Shown: positions 1-9,231 of the stretch, in pieces
Layout: each line of letters opens with the position of its first letter
Position numbering within the stretch: the stretch's first letter is position 1
Assembly (NCBI RefSeq): GCF_039542905.1
Contig: NZ_BAABIS010000001.1
Span: forward strand, 1,736,001-1,800,000
DNA from: Kitasatospora terrestris
GTDB taxonomy: Bacteria > Actinomycetota > Actinomycetes > Streptomycetales > Streptomycetaceae
Reading direction: 5' to 3'
Length of the DNA: 64,000 bases
Program-made: the position numbers and the translations under genes
Notes under the pieces: model-generated
Told to the model about the DNA's origin: nothing
The model's input: the letters and a program-made list of their open reading frames with translations, nothing else
Database searches by the model: none

Positions 1-787
1 GGTCCTGGTCGCCAAGGGCACCTCCCCGGAGGACACCGCCTCCTTCGTCAACCAGCAGTACCGCTGGGCCATGGGCAACCTGCACCTGATCGGCGACCGC
101 GAGGCCGCCCGGATGCGCCGCGGCCTGCCCTGGCGGATGCGCCTGTGCTTCGCCGAGGGCGTCATCGGCTACCTCGCCGCCGCCGTCAACGTGCTCACCG
201 CGCCGCTGCCGCCGCTGGTGATGCTGTACTTCTTCCCCGGCCAGATCCGCGCCTGGTACGTGCTGCCGATGCTCTCGCTGCTCTGGCTGTGGCACGTCCT
301 GCTGCCCCGGGTCAGCCGTACCCGCTGGCGGGCCGAGGTGCTGCGCGCCAACGTGCTGATGAGCATGGCCGCCGGCGCCGCGTTCTGGCACACCCTGCGC
401 GGCCGCAGCGCCGCCTGGGTGCCCACCGGCGCCGGGCGCGGCCGCCCCGGCGGCCTGGCCCGCCGGGTGCTCGGCGCCTCCCTGCTCTGGATCGCCGGGA
501 CGCTCGCCGCGACCGCCGCCGGCGTCGCCCTGGTCACCGTGCGGCACGGCTGGTCGCACAGCTGGGGCCTCGCCCTGTACCTGCTCGTCCAGGCCCAGCT
601 CGGCCTGCCGCTGGTCCGCGACCTCGCCCTGGAACTGCGGCCCCGCGCGCGCCGGGAGAGCACCGGCCCGGTCGGCGCGATCCTGCCGCGGCGCTGGCCC
701 GAGGGCCTCGCCGTGACCTGCGCGCTCGCCCTGCTCGGCGTGCTCGCCTCCGGATGGGCGGCCCCGATGCTGCCGTGGCTCGGCTGA
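1..787 (+). CDS. GT2 membrane glycosyltransferase, C-terminal part (5' end outside window)
   Basis: Partial gene, open from the first base; the first complete codon is at 2 and 261 residues are visible before TGA at 785-787. Residues at 50-67 read NQQYRW, which matches the Q-x-x-R-W acceptor/product motif of processive GT2 enzymes (cellulose synthase and hyaluronan synthase type). The remainder is hydrophobic, with about four to five membrane segments, as expected for the C-terminal membrane domain that follows this motif. It ends only 11 nt before the acyltransferase-SGNH-GH16 gene on the same strand, so co-transcription is likely. The pair probably makes and decorates or trims an extracellular polysaccharide. 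The substrate cannot be told because the catalytic DxD region lies outside the window. Confidence 0.85.
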   Translation, partial: VLVAKGTSPEDTASFVNQQYRWAMGNLHLIGDREAARMRRGLPWRMRLCFAEGVIGYLAAAVNVLTAPLPPLVMLYFFPGQIRAWYVLPMLSLLWLWHVLLPRVSRTRWRAEVLRANVLMSMAAGAAFWHTLRGRSAAWVPTGAGRGRPGGLARRVLGASLLWIAGTLAATAAGVALVTVRHGWSHSWGLALYLLVQAQLGLPLVRDLALELRPRARRESTGPVGAILPRRWPEGLAVTCALALLGVLASGWAAPMLPWLG

Positions 788-798
788 GGAACGAAGCG

Positions 799-3591
799 AT
801 GCGAAACACCCCTGCCCACTTCCGGCCCGACGTCGAGGGCCTGCGGGCCGTCGCCGTCCTGGCCGTGCTCGGCTTCCACGCCGCCGTCCCCGGCCTCGCG
901 GGCGGATTCGTCGGCGTCGACGTCTTCTTCGTCATCTCCGGCTACCTGATCACCGGCCTGCTGCTGCGCGAGGCCCGCGCCACCGGACGGATCCGGCTCA
1001 CCGAGTTCTTCGCCCGGCGGGCCCGGCGCCTGCTGCCCTCCGCCGGGCTGGTGCTGGCGGCCGTCGCGGTCGCCGGAGCCGTCCTGACCGTGCCGCTGCG
1101 CCGCGCCGACCTGGAACGGGACGTGCTGGCCGCCGCCCTGTCCGCCGCCAACTGGCGGTTCGTCGCCCAGCAGACCGACTACCTGGCGGCCGGGCGGGAG
1201 CAGAGCCCGCTGCTGCACTTCTGGTCGCTCGCGGTCGAGGAGCAGTTCTACCTCCTCTGGGCACCCCTGGTACTGCTCGCCGCCTGGCTGCTCCGGCGGC
1301 GCCTGCGGGCCGGCGTCGCCGCGCTCGCCCTGGCCGTCGGACTCGGCTCCTTCGCCCTCTCGCTGCAGTGGACCTCCGCCGCGTACCTGGCGACGCCCAC
1401 CCGGGCCTGGCAGTTCGCGGTCGGCGCCCTGGTCGCGGCGGTGCCGTGGCGCGAACTGCCGCGGCTGCTCGGCGAACCGGTCGCCTGGCTCGGCGCGACC
1501 GCCCTCGGCTGGGCCGTCCTGCGGTACGACTCCGGTACGCCGTACCCGGGTTGGGCGGCACTGCTGCCCACCCTCGGGACGGCCGCGGTGATCCTCGCCG
1601 GGCCGCGCGCCTCGGTCGGCCGCCTGCTGGCCCTGCGCGCGCCGCGCGCCCTGGGCCGGCTCTCCTACCAGCTGTACCTCTGGCACTGGCCGGTCCTGGT
1701 CTTCGCCGAGGCCTGGTACGGCGGCACGCCCGGCTGGCCGGTCAAGGCGGCCCTGACCGCGGCCGCCGCCCTGCCCGCCGCCGCCGCCCTGCACTGGGTC
1801 GAGCAGCCGCTGCGCCGCAACGCGGTGGTCGCCGAACTGCCGCGCCGCGGGCTCTCCCTGGGCGTCACCGCGGTGGTCGTCCCGGTCCTGCTGGCCCTGC
1901 TGGTCGGCAGTGGCACGCTGCGCCTGCTCGGCCCCGCCACCCCGGTCGACCCGGCCGGCCTGCCGGCCGGCGCGGCGAGCGGCCCCTCGCTGCTCGCCGG
2001 CCCGGTGCCGGACCGGGCGCCGATCGTCCCCAACCCGGTGCAGGCCCGGCAGGACTTCCCGCCGGACGGCGCCTGCGAGGTCCCGCCGGAGGCCGGGACG
2101 AGCCCGCCCTGCCTGTTCGGCAGCGGCACCGACCGGGTGGTCCTGCTCGGCGACTCGCACGCCGGCCAGTGGTTCTCCGCCGTGCTCGGGATCGCCGCCG
2201 GGCGGCACTGGGCCGTGGAGGAGTTGGTGAAGCAGGGCTGCCCGCTGCCGAAGCTGACGGTGACCAACCCTCAGCTCGGCCGGGAGTACCGCGAGTGCGA
2301 CACCTGGCGGGCCAACGCCCTGGAGCGGCTGAAGAAAGGCCCCAGGCCGAAGCTGATCGTGGTCGCCGCGCTCAACCGCTACACCGCCGACCGCGAGCAG
2401 CTGATGCGCGGTTGGGAGGAGACCCTCGCCCCGCTGCGCGGGATCGGCGCACCGATCGTGTACCTCCGCGACACCCCCGTCCCCGGGCGGGACGTCCCGG
2501 CGTGCGTCTCCGGGCACCAGGAGGAACCCGCCGCCTGCGAGTTCCCGCGGGCCGAGGCGCTGTGGCCGGACCCGCTCGCCGACGCGGCGGCCGCCGCCGG
2601 AGTGCGGACCGTCGACCTCACGCCGGTGCTCTGCCCCGGCAACGGGCGCAGCTGCCCCGCCGTCCGGGAGAAGGTCCTGCTCTACCGCGACGACGCGCAC
2701 CTGACCAACGCCGCGGTGGTCGTCCTCGCGCCCCGGCTGGAACGGCTGCTGGCCGAGGCGGGCGTGCTCGGCTCCGCGACGGAGTGGACCACCGCCTTCC
2801 GCGACGACTTCGACGGCGCGGCCGGCAGCCGGCCGTCCGCGGACCGCTGGCAGTACGCGCTCGGCACCTGCTACCCGGGCTGCCCCGCGGCGCGGTGGGG
2901 CACCGGCGAGGTCGAGACGATGACCGACTCCACCGCCAACGTCCGCCTCGACGGCCGGGGCGCGCTGGAGATCGTGCCCACCCGGGACGCTGCCGGCACG
3001 TGGAGCTCCGGACGGCTGGAGAGCCGCCGCACCGACCTGGCCGCACCGGCCGGCGGGGCGATGCGGATCGAGGCCACCCTCGCACTGCCCGAGGTCAAGG
3101 GCGCCGCGGCGGGCGGCTACTGGCCCGCGTTCTGGACGCTCGGCGGCGCCCTGCGCGACGGCTGGACCGGCTGGCCGGGCGTCGGCGAGCTCGACGTCCT
3201 GGAGTCCGTCGGCGGACGCGGGGTGTTCGGCACCGCGCACTGCGGGACCGCGGTCGGCGGGCCCTGCCGGGAACCCGCCGGGCTCGGGTCCGGCGAGCAG
3301 GCCTGCGACGGCTGCTGGGGGGCGTTCCACACGTACGCGGTCGAGGTCGACCGGTCGACGGCGCCCGAGCAGGTGCGCTGGTACGTCGACGGCCGGGAGT
3401 ACCACCGGGTCACCGCGGACCGCGTCGACCCGGCCGCGTGGGACAAGGCCGTGCACGGCGGGATGTTCCTGATCCTGGACGTCGCCGTGGGCGGCGCCCT
3501 GCCCGACGCCTACGGCACCCCGGTCACCGCCGCGACCGTGCCGGGGCACCCCATGCGGGTCGACTCCGTCGAGGTCCGCACGCGGGGATGA
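799..3591 (+). CDS. Acyltransferase-3 / SGNH / GH16 three-domain membrane protein
   Basis: 930 aa. The open frame extends upstream, but ATG at 799 follows the previous stop and begins the family's usual N-terminus (FRPDVEGLRAVAVL). Residues about 8-370 form an OafA/YrhL-type acyltransferase-3 domain with about ten membrane helices and a SGYLITG segment. Residues about 400-655 form an SGNH domain with GDSHA at 451-455 and D631-x-x-H634. Residues about 665-930 resemble a GH16 beta-jelly-roll hydrolase with E797-L-D799-V-L-E802, matching the catalytic E-x-D-x-(x)-E motif. Acyltransferase-3/SGNH proteins O-acylate cell-surface glycans; the added GH16 module suggests the same protein also binds or cuts a beta-glucan or galactan outside the cell. 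It is probably transcribed with the GT2 gene. All catalytic motifs look intact. Confidence 0.85.
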   Translation: MRNTPAHFRPDVEGLRAVAVLAVLGFHAAVPGLAGGFVGVDVFFVISGYLITGLLLREARATGRIRLTEFFARRARRLLPSAGLVLAAVAVAGAVLTVPLRRADLERDVLAAALSAANWRFVAQQTDYLAAGREQSPLLHFWSLAVEEQFYLLWAPLVLLAAWLLRRRLRAGVAALALAVGLGSFALSLQWTSAAYLATPTRAWQFAVGALVAAVPWRELPRLLGEPVAWLGATALGWAVLRYDSGTPYPGWAALLPTLGTAAVILAGPRASVGRLLALRAPRALGRLSYQLYLWHWPVLVFAEAWYGGTPGWPVKAALTAAAALPAAAALHWVEQPLRRNAVVAELPRRGLSLGVTAVVVPVLLALLVGSGTLRLLGPATPVDPAGLPAGAASGPSLLAGPVPDRAPIVPNPVQARQDFPPDGACEVPPEAGTSPPCLFGSGTDRVVLLGDSHAGQWFSAVLGIAAGRHWAVEELVKQGCPLPKLTVTNPQLGREYRECDTWRANALERLKKGPRPKLIVVAALNRYTADREQLMRGWEETLAPLRGIGAPIVYLRDTPVPGRDVPACVSGHQEEPAACEFPRAEALWPDPLADAAAAAGVRTVDLTPVLCPGNGRSCPAVREKVLLYRDDAHLTNAAVVVLAPRLERLLAEAGVLGSATEWTTAFRDDFDGAAGSRPSADRWQYALGTCYPGCPAARWGTGEVETMTDSTANVRLDGRGALEIVPTRDAAGTWSSGRLESRRTDLAAPAGGAMRIEATLALPEVKGAAAGGYWPAFWTLGGALRDGWTGWPGVGELDVLESVGGRGVFGTAHCGTAVGGPCREPAGLGSGEQACDGCWGAFHTYAVEVDRSTAPEQVRWYVDGREYHRVTADRVDPAAWDKAVHGGMFLILDVAVGGALPDAYGTPVTAATVPGHPMRVDSVEVRTRG

Positions 3592-3597
3592 GCGGGT

Positions 3598-3653
3598 AGG
3601 GGCTCGCGGGGTGACCTCCCGGCCGAAGGCTGGGGGTGCCTCCGCGAGCCCCT
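3598..3653. terminator. Composite hairpin between convergent genes
   Basis: A perfect 12-bp inverted repeat (arms 3598-3609 AGGGGCTCGCGG and 3642-3653) encloses a second inner stem built from ACCTCC and GGGGGT around GGCCGAAGGC. It lies between the stops of the convergent acyltransferase and SMC-like genes, so it can serve both as a bidirectional terminator. There is no T-tract, which is common for streptomycete terminators. From memory, the inner segment resembles small hairpins dispersed in streptomycete intergenic regions; this was not searched. Confidence 0.7.
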
Positions 3654-3655
3654 GA

Positions 3656-6600
3656 TCACATCTCGGGTCGCTTGAACATGCGGGTGGCGGTGATCTCGCC
3701 GTGGATGGCCGGACCGTCCGGGTCCTGCGGGGTGGGCAGGCCCGGCCGGAGGTGTTCCTCGACGGAGATGTACTTGAGCCCGGCCCGCAGGTCCGCGTCG
3801 TTGCGCAGGCGGATCACCAGCGGGAACTCGGCCAGCGCCGTGGTGTCGAACAGCCCGGTGGTGTAGATCAGCTGCACGCCGAGCGCGTCCGCGACCGCCC
3901 GCTGGAGCTCCAGCAGGTACGTGGCGTTGGCGCGGCCGATCGGGTTGTCCAGGAACAGCGTGCCCGCGTGCCGCAGCTGCGACTGCCCGCGGTCGTTGGC
4001 GCGCAGCGCGGCCATCGTGCAGTACAGCGCGATCGCCGCGGTGAGCAGCTGCCCGCCGGAGAAGACGTCCGACATCTGGCCGACGCTGACCCGCTCGGCG
4101 CGCAGCACTGCGTCCGGCTTGAGGATCTCGACCGAGACGCCCTTGGGCCCGATCGCCGCGGCGACGCCGCGGAGCAGCAGGGACATGCCGTCGCGTCGCA
4201 GGTCGGAGTTCTTCTTGACGGCGGCCCGGGTGGCCTCGTCGATGACCTCGCCGAGGCGTTCGACGAGCAGCGCGTGGTCGGGGTCCTCGAAGCGGATCCG
4301 GAGGAACTCCTGGCCGGACCACTCCCCCAGGCCCTCGGGGAGGCGGGAGAGCCGCTGGGCGGCGCGCAGGGTGGTCAGCGAGGACTCGACCAGGCCGCGC
4401 AGCCGGTCGACGATGGAGCTGCGGTTGCGTTCCAGCTGGGCGAGTTCGTCGGTGAGCACCCGCAGGCGGGGCGCGAAGGCGGCGGCCCAGGCGGCGGCGT
4501 GGTCGGGCAGGGCGGCGGCCGGCAGTTCGCGGATCTGCTGGCGGGCGGGGGTGCGGACGGCCTCGTAGCGGGCGGCGTTGGCGTGCCGGACCAGCGCGTC
4601 GGAGGCGTCGCGGACGGCCAGCTCGGCGCCGGTCAGTTCGGCCGCGGCGGAGCGCATCGCGCGCCGGGTCTCGGCGACGGCGGCGCGGGCCTCGGTGAGC
4701 GTGCCGAGGTACGCCTCGGCGGGCTGTTCGGTCTCCTCGGCGTGGTCGCGGAGGCTGTCGCGGAGCTGCCCGGCGAGTTCGTCGAAGTCGGCGGCGGCGG
4801 TCTGCGCCTGCTCCAGGGTGCGCTGCAGGTCGGCGTGGGCGGTGCGGGCGACGTCGACGCTCTCGCGGCGTTCGGCGAGCAGCCCGGTGGCGGTGCGCAG
4901 CAGCGTCTGGGCGTGCTCGGGGTCGGCGGGGACCAGTTCCTCGGGGAGCTCGGTGTGCGACTCGCCGCCGGCGGGGGCGGAGCGCTCGGCCTCGCCGCGC
5001 AGGCGACCGAGCTGCTCGCTGGCGGAGGCGGAGCGGGCCTCGATGGTGGCGACCAGCTCCTCCGCGCGGGAGGCCGCAGCCTGGCGGGCGGGACCGTCGG
5101 CGCCGTCGGGGCTGGCCAGCAGCTCCTCGGCGCGGTTGCGGACCTTGTTGCTGAGCCGGTCCAGCTCGGTCGCGGCGGCGGCCTCCTCGCCCTCGGCGCG
5201 GGCCTGCTCGGCCCGCAGGTCGGCGCCGACGCCGACCTTCTCGTAGAGCTGGGCGGCGGCCCGGTAGGCCTCGCGCAGGGCGGGCAGCGACGACGTGGGC
5301 GCGTCGGTCGGGAAGCCGCCGGGCTCGACGGTGTCGACGCCGGAGAGTTCGGCCCGCTCGGCGCGCAGGGTGCGCGCGGTGCGGCGGGCGTCGTCGGCGG
5401 CGCGCTGGGCGGCGCGGCGGTCCTCGTCGCAGGTGCGGGCGCGCTCGGCGCAGACGGTCTGGCGGCGGTCGCACTCGGCGGCGTCGTCGGCGAGTTCGCG
5501 CTGCCGGCGGGTCCAGGTGGAGCGCTCGCGCAGCCGGAAGGCGAGGCCGGCCAGGGCGTCGGCGCGGCGGCGGGTGCGCTGGGCGGCCTCGCGGCACTCC
5601 TCGTACCGGGCGGCGGCGGCGGCGTGGTCGGCCTCGGCCTCGTGGTGGTCGGCGCGCAGGGTGGCGAGCTGGGCGGCGAGGGTCTCGGCCTGCTCGCCGG
5701 CGGCGTGCGCGGCGTCGGCGAGTTCGGCGAGGGTGCCGGGCGGGCAGCTGGCGTGCCAGGAGGCGAGGCGGGCGGCGAGGGCGCGGTCGCCGCCGAGGCG
5801 GGCGGCGAGTTCGCGGATGTGCTCCTCGCGGGCGGTGGCGCGGGCGCGCAGCTCCCGGCGCTCCTCGTCGGCGGCGGTCTCGTTGTGCATGGCCGGGTTC
5901 GGCGGCACCAGGAAGAACGCGGGCTCGCCCTCGATCGGGGCGATCAGGGCGGCGGCGGTGCCGACGGCGACGGTGGAGCGGGGCAGCAGGGCGGCGGAGG
6001 CGAGCGCCTCGCGGGCCCGGTCGAGGCTGCTCGGGTCGGTGACCACGACGCCGTCGACCAGTTCGGGGCGGGCGGCGAGGATCGCGTCGTGGTCGCGCGG
6101 GTCGACGGACTGGGCGAGGTAACGCCAGCCGGGCAGCGCCGGGACGCCGTGCTCGGCGAGGAACTCGACGGTGGCGAGCACGTCCGGGCCGGGCGGCAGC
6201 AGGCCGCCGTCGCCGAGCGCGGCGAGGATCCGGGAGTCGTCGGCGGCGGCGGTGCGCAGGTCGAACAGGGTGCGCTCGGCGGTGGCGACCGCCTGGTCGA
6301 GCTGCTCGCGCAGGTCGTCGGCGGCGGCGTCGAGCAGCCGGGGCGTCAGGAAGCCCTCCTGCTCCTCGCCGCCGTCCTGGTGGGCGGTGAGGCCGAGCAG
6401 TTCGGCCAGGCGCGGCTCGGCGGCGAGCTGGGCGGCGGTGCGCTGCTCGGCGGCCAGGGCCCGCTCGGCGGCGGCCCGGGCGTCGGTGGCGCGGGCGGCG
6501 GCCAGCTCGGCGCGGGTCTCCTGGGCGGCGGCCTCGCGCATCCGGGCGGAGGCGGTCTCGGCGGCGGCCCGGGCCTGCTCCAGGGCGGTGGTGGCGGCCT

Positions 6601-8215
6601 TCTCGGCGTCGGCGGCGTGCAGGGCGGCGCGGGCCGGGTCCGGCTCCTCGGCGGAGCCGTCGATCCAGCCGGCCTCGACGGCGGCGGCGGTCTCCTGCTC
6701 GACCTCGGCGAGGCGCTGGCGCAGGTGGTCGGCCTCGCTGCGGGCCTTCTGCGCGGCGGTCGCGGCGGCGGTCGCCTCGGCCTGGGCGGCGGTGCCGTCC
6801 TCGTGCAGTTCGGCGGCGCGCAGCTCCTCCTGGTCGGCGCGGGTCTCGGCGGCGCCGGCGGCGGCCTCCAGCGCGCGGGCGAGCGCGCCGGCGGCCTGGG
6901 CGCGGGCGGCCAGCGCGGGGGCGGCGTCCAGCTCGGCCTCGCGGATCGCGGCGGCGACCCTGGCGGCCCGGTCGGCGGCGGCGCGGTGGCGCAGCACCGC
7001 TTCGGCGGCCTGCCAGGCGGCGTGCAGGGTGCGGGCGTCGGTGAGTTCGCGGCGCAGCGCGGCGGCCTCGGTGGTGGCGGCGGCCAGGCCGAGGGTGGCG
7101 TGCCGGTGGGTGAGCTCGGCGACGATCAGCGAGTGCCGGGTGCGGTCGGTCTCGGCGGCGGTGACGGCGGCCGCGGCGGCGGCCACCTCGACGGCGAGGT
7201 CGTGGACGCGGTCCCGTTCGGCGCCGGACCGGGCGGTGAGCGCGTGGGCGAGGCGGCGGGTGCGGCGTTCGGCGGCGCGGTGGGTCTCGCGGACGGTCTC
7301 GCGGGCGGCGGTGGCGTCGACGATCCGCTGCAGCAGGTCGACCGAGCCGGCGGTGAACTCCCGCTCGGCGGTCAGCTCGGCGCGGCGGCCCAGCTTGGCG
7401 GCGAAGCCGTGCACCAGGTCGGCGAGGCCGTCGGTGTCCCGGGTGTCGGTGACGGCGCGCAGCAGCAGGTCGGTGAAGTCGGAGTCGTTCTTGACCGCGA
7501 AGAGGCCGGCCGCCTCGCCCTCGTCGGCGTTCATCTCGCGCTGGTAGCGGAAGAGTTCGGGGTCGAGGCCGAGCTCGCCGAGGTGCTCGTTCCAGCGGTC
7601 GTGGATCTCCTCGAAGGTCACGTCGAGGTACGGGTACGCCTTCGCCGCCTCGGTCAGCGAGTCGCGGAAGCCCTTCATGGTGCGGCGGCGGCCGCGCGCC
7701 CTCTGGTCGCCGGCCAGGCTGGCCCGCTCGGAGACCGGGAGCGAGTCCAGGGTCAGGCCGGGGCCGGGGCGGAAGGAGTACCAGAGCTCGGCGAACTTGC
7801 GCGGGTCGGAGCTGACCTGGCGGCCGCGCCACTCGCTGACCTTGCCGACCACGATCAGCTCGCCGGTGACGGTGTGCTGCCACTCCAGCGCGACGTGCCC
7901 GCAGTCGTCCGCCAGCAGGAACTTGCGCAGCACGCCGGAGGAGGCGCCGCCGAGGGTGTTGCGGTGGCCCGGCAGCATCACCGAGAAGATCAGCTTCAGC
8001 AGGACGGACTTGCCGCCGCCGTTCTCCAGGAACAGCACGCCGGCGGGTGCGGGGCGGCGCTGCGGGCCGTCGGGCTCCTCGCCGAACAGGCCGATCTGCT
8101 GCGGCTGCGGCTCGGCCACCGGCTCGCCGACGCCGCGCAGGTCGAGCACCGTGTCGGCGTAGCGGGCGCCGGCCGGTCCGATCGAGTACAGGCGGACCCG
8201 GTTGAGCTCGTACAT
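3656..8215 (-). CDS. SMC/MukB/JetC-like coiled-coil ATPase
   Basis: 1519 aa. ATG at 8215 is chosen because GGAGAA lies about 10 nt upstream and the conserved fold begins at once (MYELNRVRLYSIGP); an in-frame start at 8308 would overlap the upstream gene. The N-terminal head has a Walker A-like LENGGGKS (K69). The middle, about 250-1250, is almost entirely Ala/Glu/Arg-rich heptad sequence typical of long antiparallel coiled coils with a central hinge. The C-terminal head has the ABC signature FSGGQ (S1386-Q1389) and Walker B LFLDNP (D1423, N1424), where the usual catalytic Glu after Asp is Asn. With the two upstream genes it forms a kleisin-MukE-ATPase style operon as in MukFEB, MksFEB and Wadjet JetABC. 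Inferred role: DNA loop extrusion, in chromosome organisation or plasmid restriction. Confidence 0.75.
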   Translation of the reverse strand: MYELNRVRLYSIGPAGARYADTVLDLRGVGEPVAEPQPQQIGLFGEEPDGPQRRPAPAGVLFLENGGGKSVLLKLIFSVMLPGHRNTLGGASSGVLRKFLLADDCGHVALEWQHTVTGELIVVGKVSEWRGRQVSSDPRKFAELWYSFRPGPGLTLDSLPVSERASLAGDQRARGRRRTMKGFRDSLTEAAKAYPYLDVTFEEIHDRWNEHLGELGLDPELFRYQREMNADEGEAAGLFAVKNDSDFTDLLLRAVTDTRDTDGLADLVHGFAAKLGRRAELTAEREFTAGSVDLLQRIVDATAARETVRETHRAAERRTRRLAHALTARSGAERDRVHDLAVEVAAAAAAVTAAETDRTRHSLIVAELTHRHATLGLAAATTEAAALRRELTDARTLHAAWQAAEAVLRHRAAADRAARVAAAIREAELDAAPALAARAQAAGALARALEAAAGAAETRADQEELRAAELHEDGTAAQAEATAAATAAQKARSEADHLRQRLAEVEQETAAAVEAGWIDGSAEEPDPARAALHAADAEKAATTALEQARAAAETASARMREAAAQETRAELAAARATDARAAAERALAAEQRTAAQLAAEPRLAELLGLTAHQDGGEEQEGFLTPRLLDAAADDLREQLDQAVATAERTLFDLRTAAADDSRILAALGDGGLLPPGPDVLATVEFLAEHGVPALPGWRYLAQSVDPRDHDAILAARPELVDGVVVTDPSSLDRAREALASAALLPRSTVAVGTAAALIAPIEGEPAFFLVPPNPAMHNETAADEERRELRARATAREEHIRELAARLGGDRALAARLASWHASCPPGTLAELADAAHAAGEQAETLAAQLATLRADHHEAEADHAAAAARYEECREAAQRTRRRADALAGLAFRLRERSTWTRRQRELADDAAECDRRQTVCAERARTCDEDRRAAQRAADDARRTARTLRAERAELSGVDTVEPGGFPTDAPTSSLPALREAYRAAAQLYEKVGVGADLRAEQARAEGEEAAAATELDRLSNKVRNRAEELLASPDGADGPARQAAASRAEELVATIEARSASASEQLGRLRGEAERSAPAGGESHTELPEELVPADPEHAQTLLRTATGLLAERRESVDVARTAHADLQRTLEQAQTAAADFDELAGQLRDSLRDHAEETEQPAEAYLGTLTEARAAVAETRRAMRSAAAELTGAELAVRDASDALVRHANAARYEAVRTPARQQIRELPAAALPDHAAAWAAAFAPRLRVLTDELAQLERNRSSIVDRLRGLVESSLTTLRAAQRLSRLPEGLGEWSGQEFLRIRFEDPDHALLVERLGEVIDEATRAAVKKNSDLRRDGMSLLLRGVAAAIGPKGVSVEILKPDAVLRAERVSVGQMSDVFSGGQLLTAAIALYCTMAALRANDRGQSQLRHAGTLFLDNPIGRANATYLLELQRAVADALGVQLIYTTGLFDTTALAEFPLVIRLRNDADLRAGLKYISVEEHLRPGLPTPQDPDGPAIHGEITATRMFKRPEM

Positions 8216-8264
8216 GTGCGGCGGTTCTCCGTGGGGCTGGGCGGTTCGGGCGGCGGTGCTCGGG

Positions 8265-9128
8265 TCAGAGCTGGTGGAACGGCAGGCCGGCGTCGGCGAC
8301 CAGCTCATCGGTGTGGTCCGGCGGCAGCAGCGTCGCGGTGCCGTCGCTGACCGCGACCACGCCGAGGTCGAGCAGCTCGGCCATGGCGGCGCTCCCGGCC
8401 AGGTCGCGGACCTGCAGCTGGTAGCGGGCCGTGGTGCGGAAGGTGCCGCCGGAGTCGTCCGAGGTCTTCTGCAGGAAGCCGGAGTCGACCAGGAAGACCA
8501 CCGCCTTGGAGACGATGCCGATGGTCGAGCCGGACAGCCGGCGGGCGTCCTTGGTCGCGCCGGTCGCGCTGCGCCGGGACCACACCCGCCAGGCGGCTTC
8601 CAGGCCGGGGGCGTCGCTGGCCGGGTCGGTGTTGGTGCCGTCCGCCTCGGCGCGCTCCTCCAGCCGGCGGCAGGCCTGGCGGACGAACGCGTCCACGCCG
8701 TTGACCGTGACCCGGCCGAGGTAGCCGTCGTCCGCGAGGTCCTCCGGGCGGGGGAAGGCCAGGGCCGCCACGGCGAGGTGCGCCAGGCCGTGCAGGAAGC
8801 GGTCGGTCGACTCGGAGGCGGCCCGGCGGGAGTAGTCGCCCATCCGGACGGCGAAGACCGAGTCCTCGGCGGCCGCCACCGCCATGCCGGCGCGGGGCGA
8901 CACCTCCAGCACGACCAGGCCCATGCCGGTGGCGACGGCGTCGGCGAGCCGCGCGAACGGCGGGTCCTCGCGGTAGCGGCGGATCAGCTCGCCGTACTCG
9001 GCGTCCCGGGCGGGCAGCAGCTTGGCCTGCAGGCCGAAGGAGACCAGGCGCGACGCGTCCGCGACGTCGGCGGGCGTCAGCGGAGCCGCGACCTGCGGCT
9101 CCGCCGGCTCGTCAGTAGTGATCGTCAC
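8265..9128 (-). CDS. MukE/MksE/JetB-like SMC accessory protein (probable)
   Basis: 287 aa. GTG at 9128 is favoured by AAGGAG 8 nt upstream; the open frame continues to 9194 without a better signal. The protein is soluble with no signal peptide. It opens with a Pro/Thr-rich stretch, followed by a helical region (SRLVSFGLQAKLLPARD) and a body that could form winged helices. It sits between the kleisin-like gene (103 nt upstream) and the SMC-like ATPase (49 nt downstream), exactly where MukE, MksE or JetB genes lie. The assignment rests mainly on size (MukE is about 230-290 aa), order and absence of other motifs; sequence similarity to MukE was not demonstrated. It would bridge the kleisin and the ATPase heads. 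Confidence 0.55.
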   Translation of the reverse strand: MTITTDEPAEPQVAAPLTPADVADASRLVSFGLQAKLLPARDAEYGELIRRYREDPPFARLADAVATGMGLVVLEVSPRAGMAVAAAEDSVFAVRMGDYSRRAASESTDRFLHGLAHLAVAALAFPRPEDLADDGYLGRVTVNGVDAFVRQACRRLEERAEADGTNTDPASDAPGLEAAWRVWSRRSATGATKDARRLSGSTIGIVSKAVVFLVDSGFLQKTSDDSGGTFRTTARYQLQVRDLAGSAAMAELLDLGVVAVSDGTATLLPPDHTDELVADAGLPFHQL

Positions 9129-9231
9129 CGGATGGACTCCTTGCAGACGGAAGAAACCAGGGGCGCGGGGCACTGCGCGGGGCGGAGGGCACACGTCCGA
9201 GCAGCCGCCCGGGGCGTGCCGAGCACTCGCA

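Noticed and set aside
145..798. Upstream extension of the acyltransferase frame
   Set aside because: Overlaps the GT2 gene in another frame; Arg/Ala-rich and without family similarity. ATG 799 starts the conserved domain.
169..3549. Long minus-strand open frame opposite the acyltransferase-SGNH-GH16 gene
   Set aside because: Gln/Gly/Arg/Pro-rich low-information translation; the plus strand holds clear domains and motifs. A GC-bias shadow.
3510..7883. Second minus-strand open frame overlapping the SMC-like gene in another frame
   Set aside because: Arg/Pro-rich shadow; the in-frame Walker A and signature motifs belong to the other frame.
3701..8350. 1549-codon plus-strand open frame opposite the SMC-like gene
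   Set aside because: The translation is a Gly/Gln/Ala/Leu/Val-rich shadow with no domain, while the minus strand encodes ATPase motifs.
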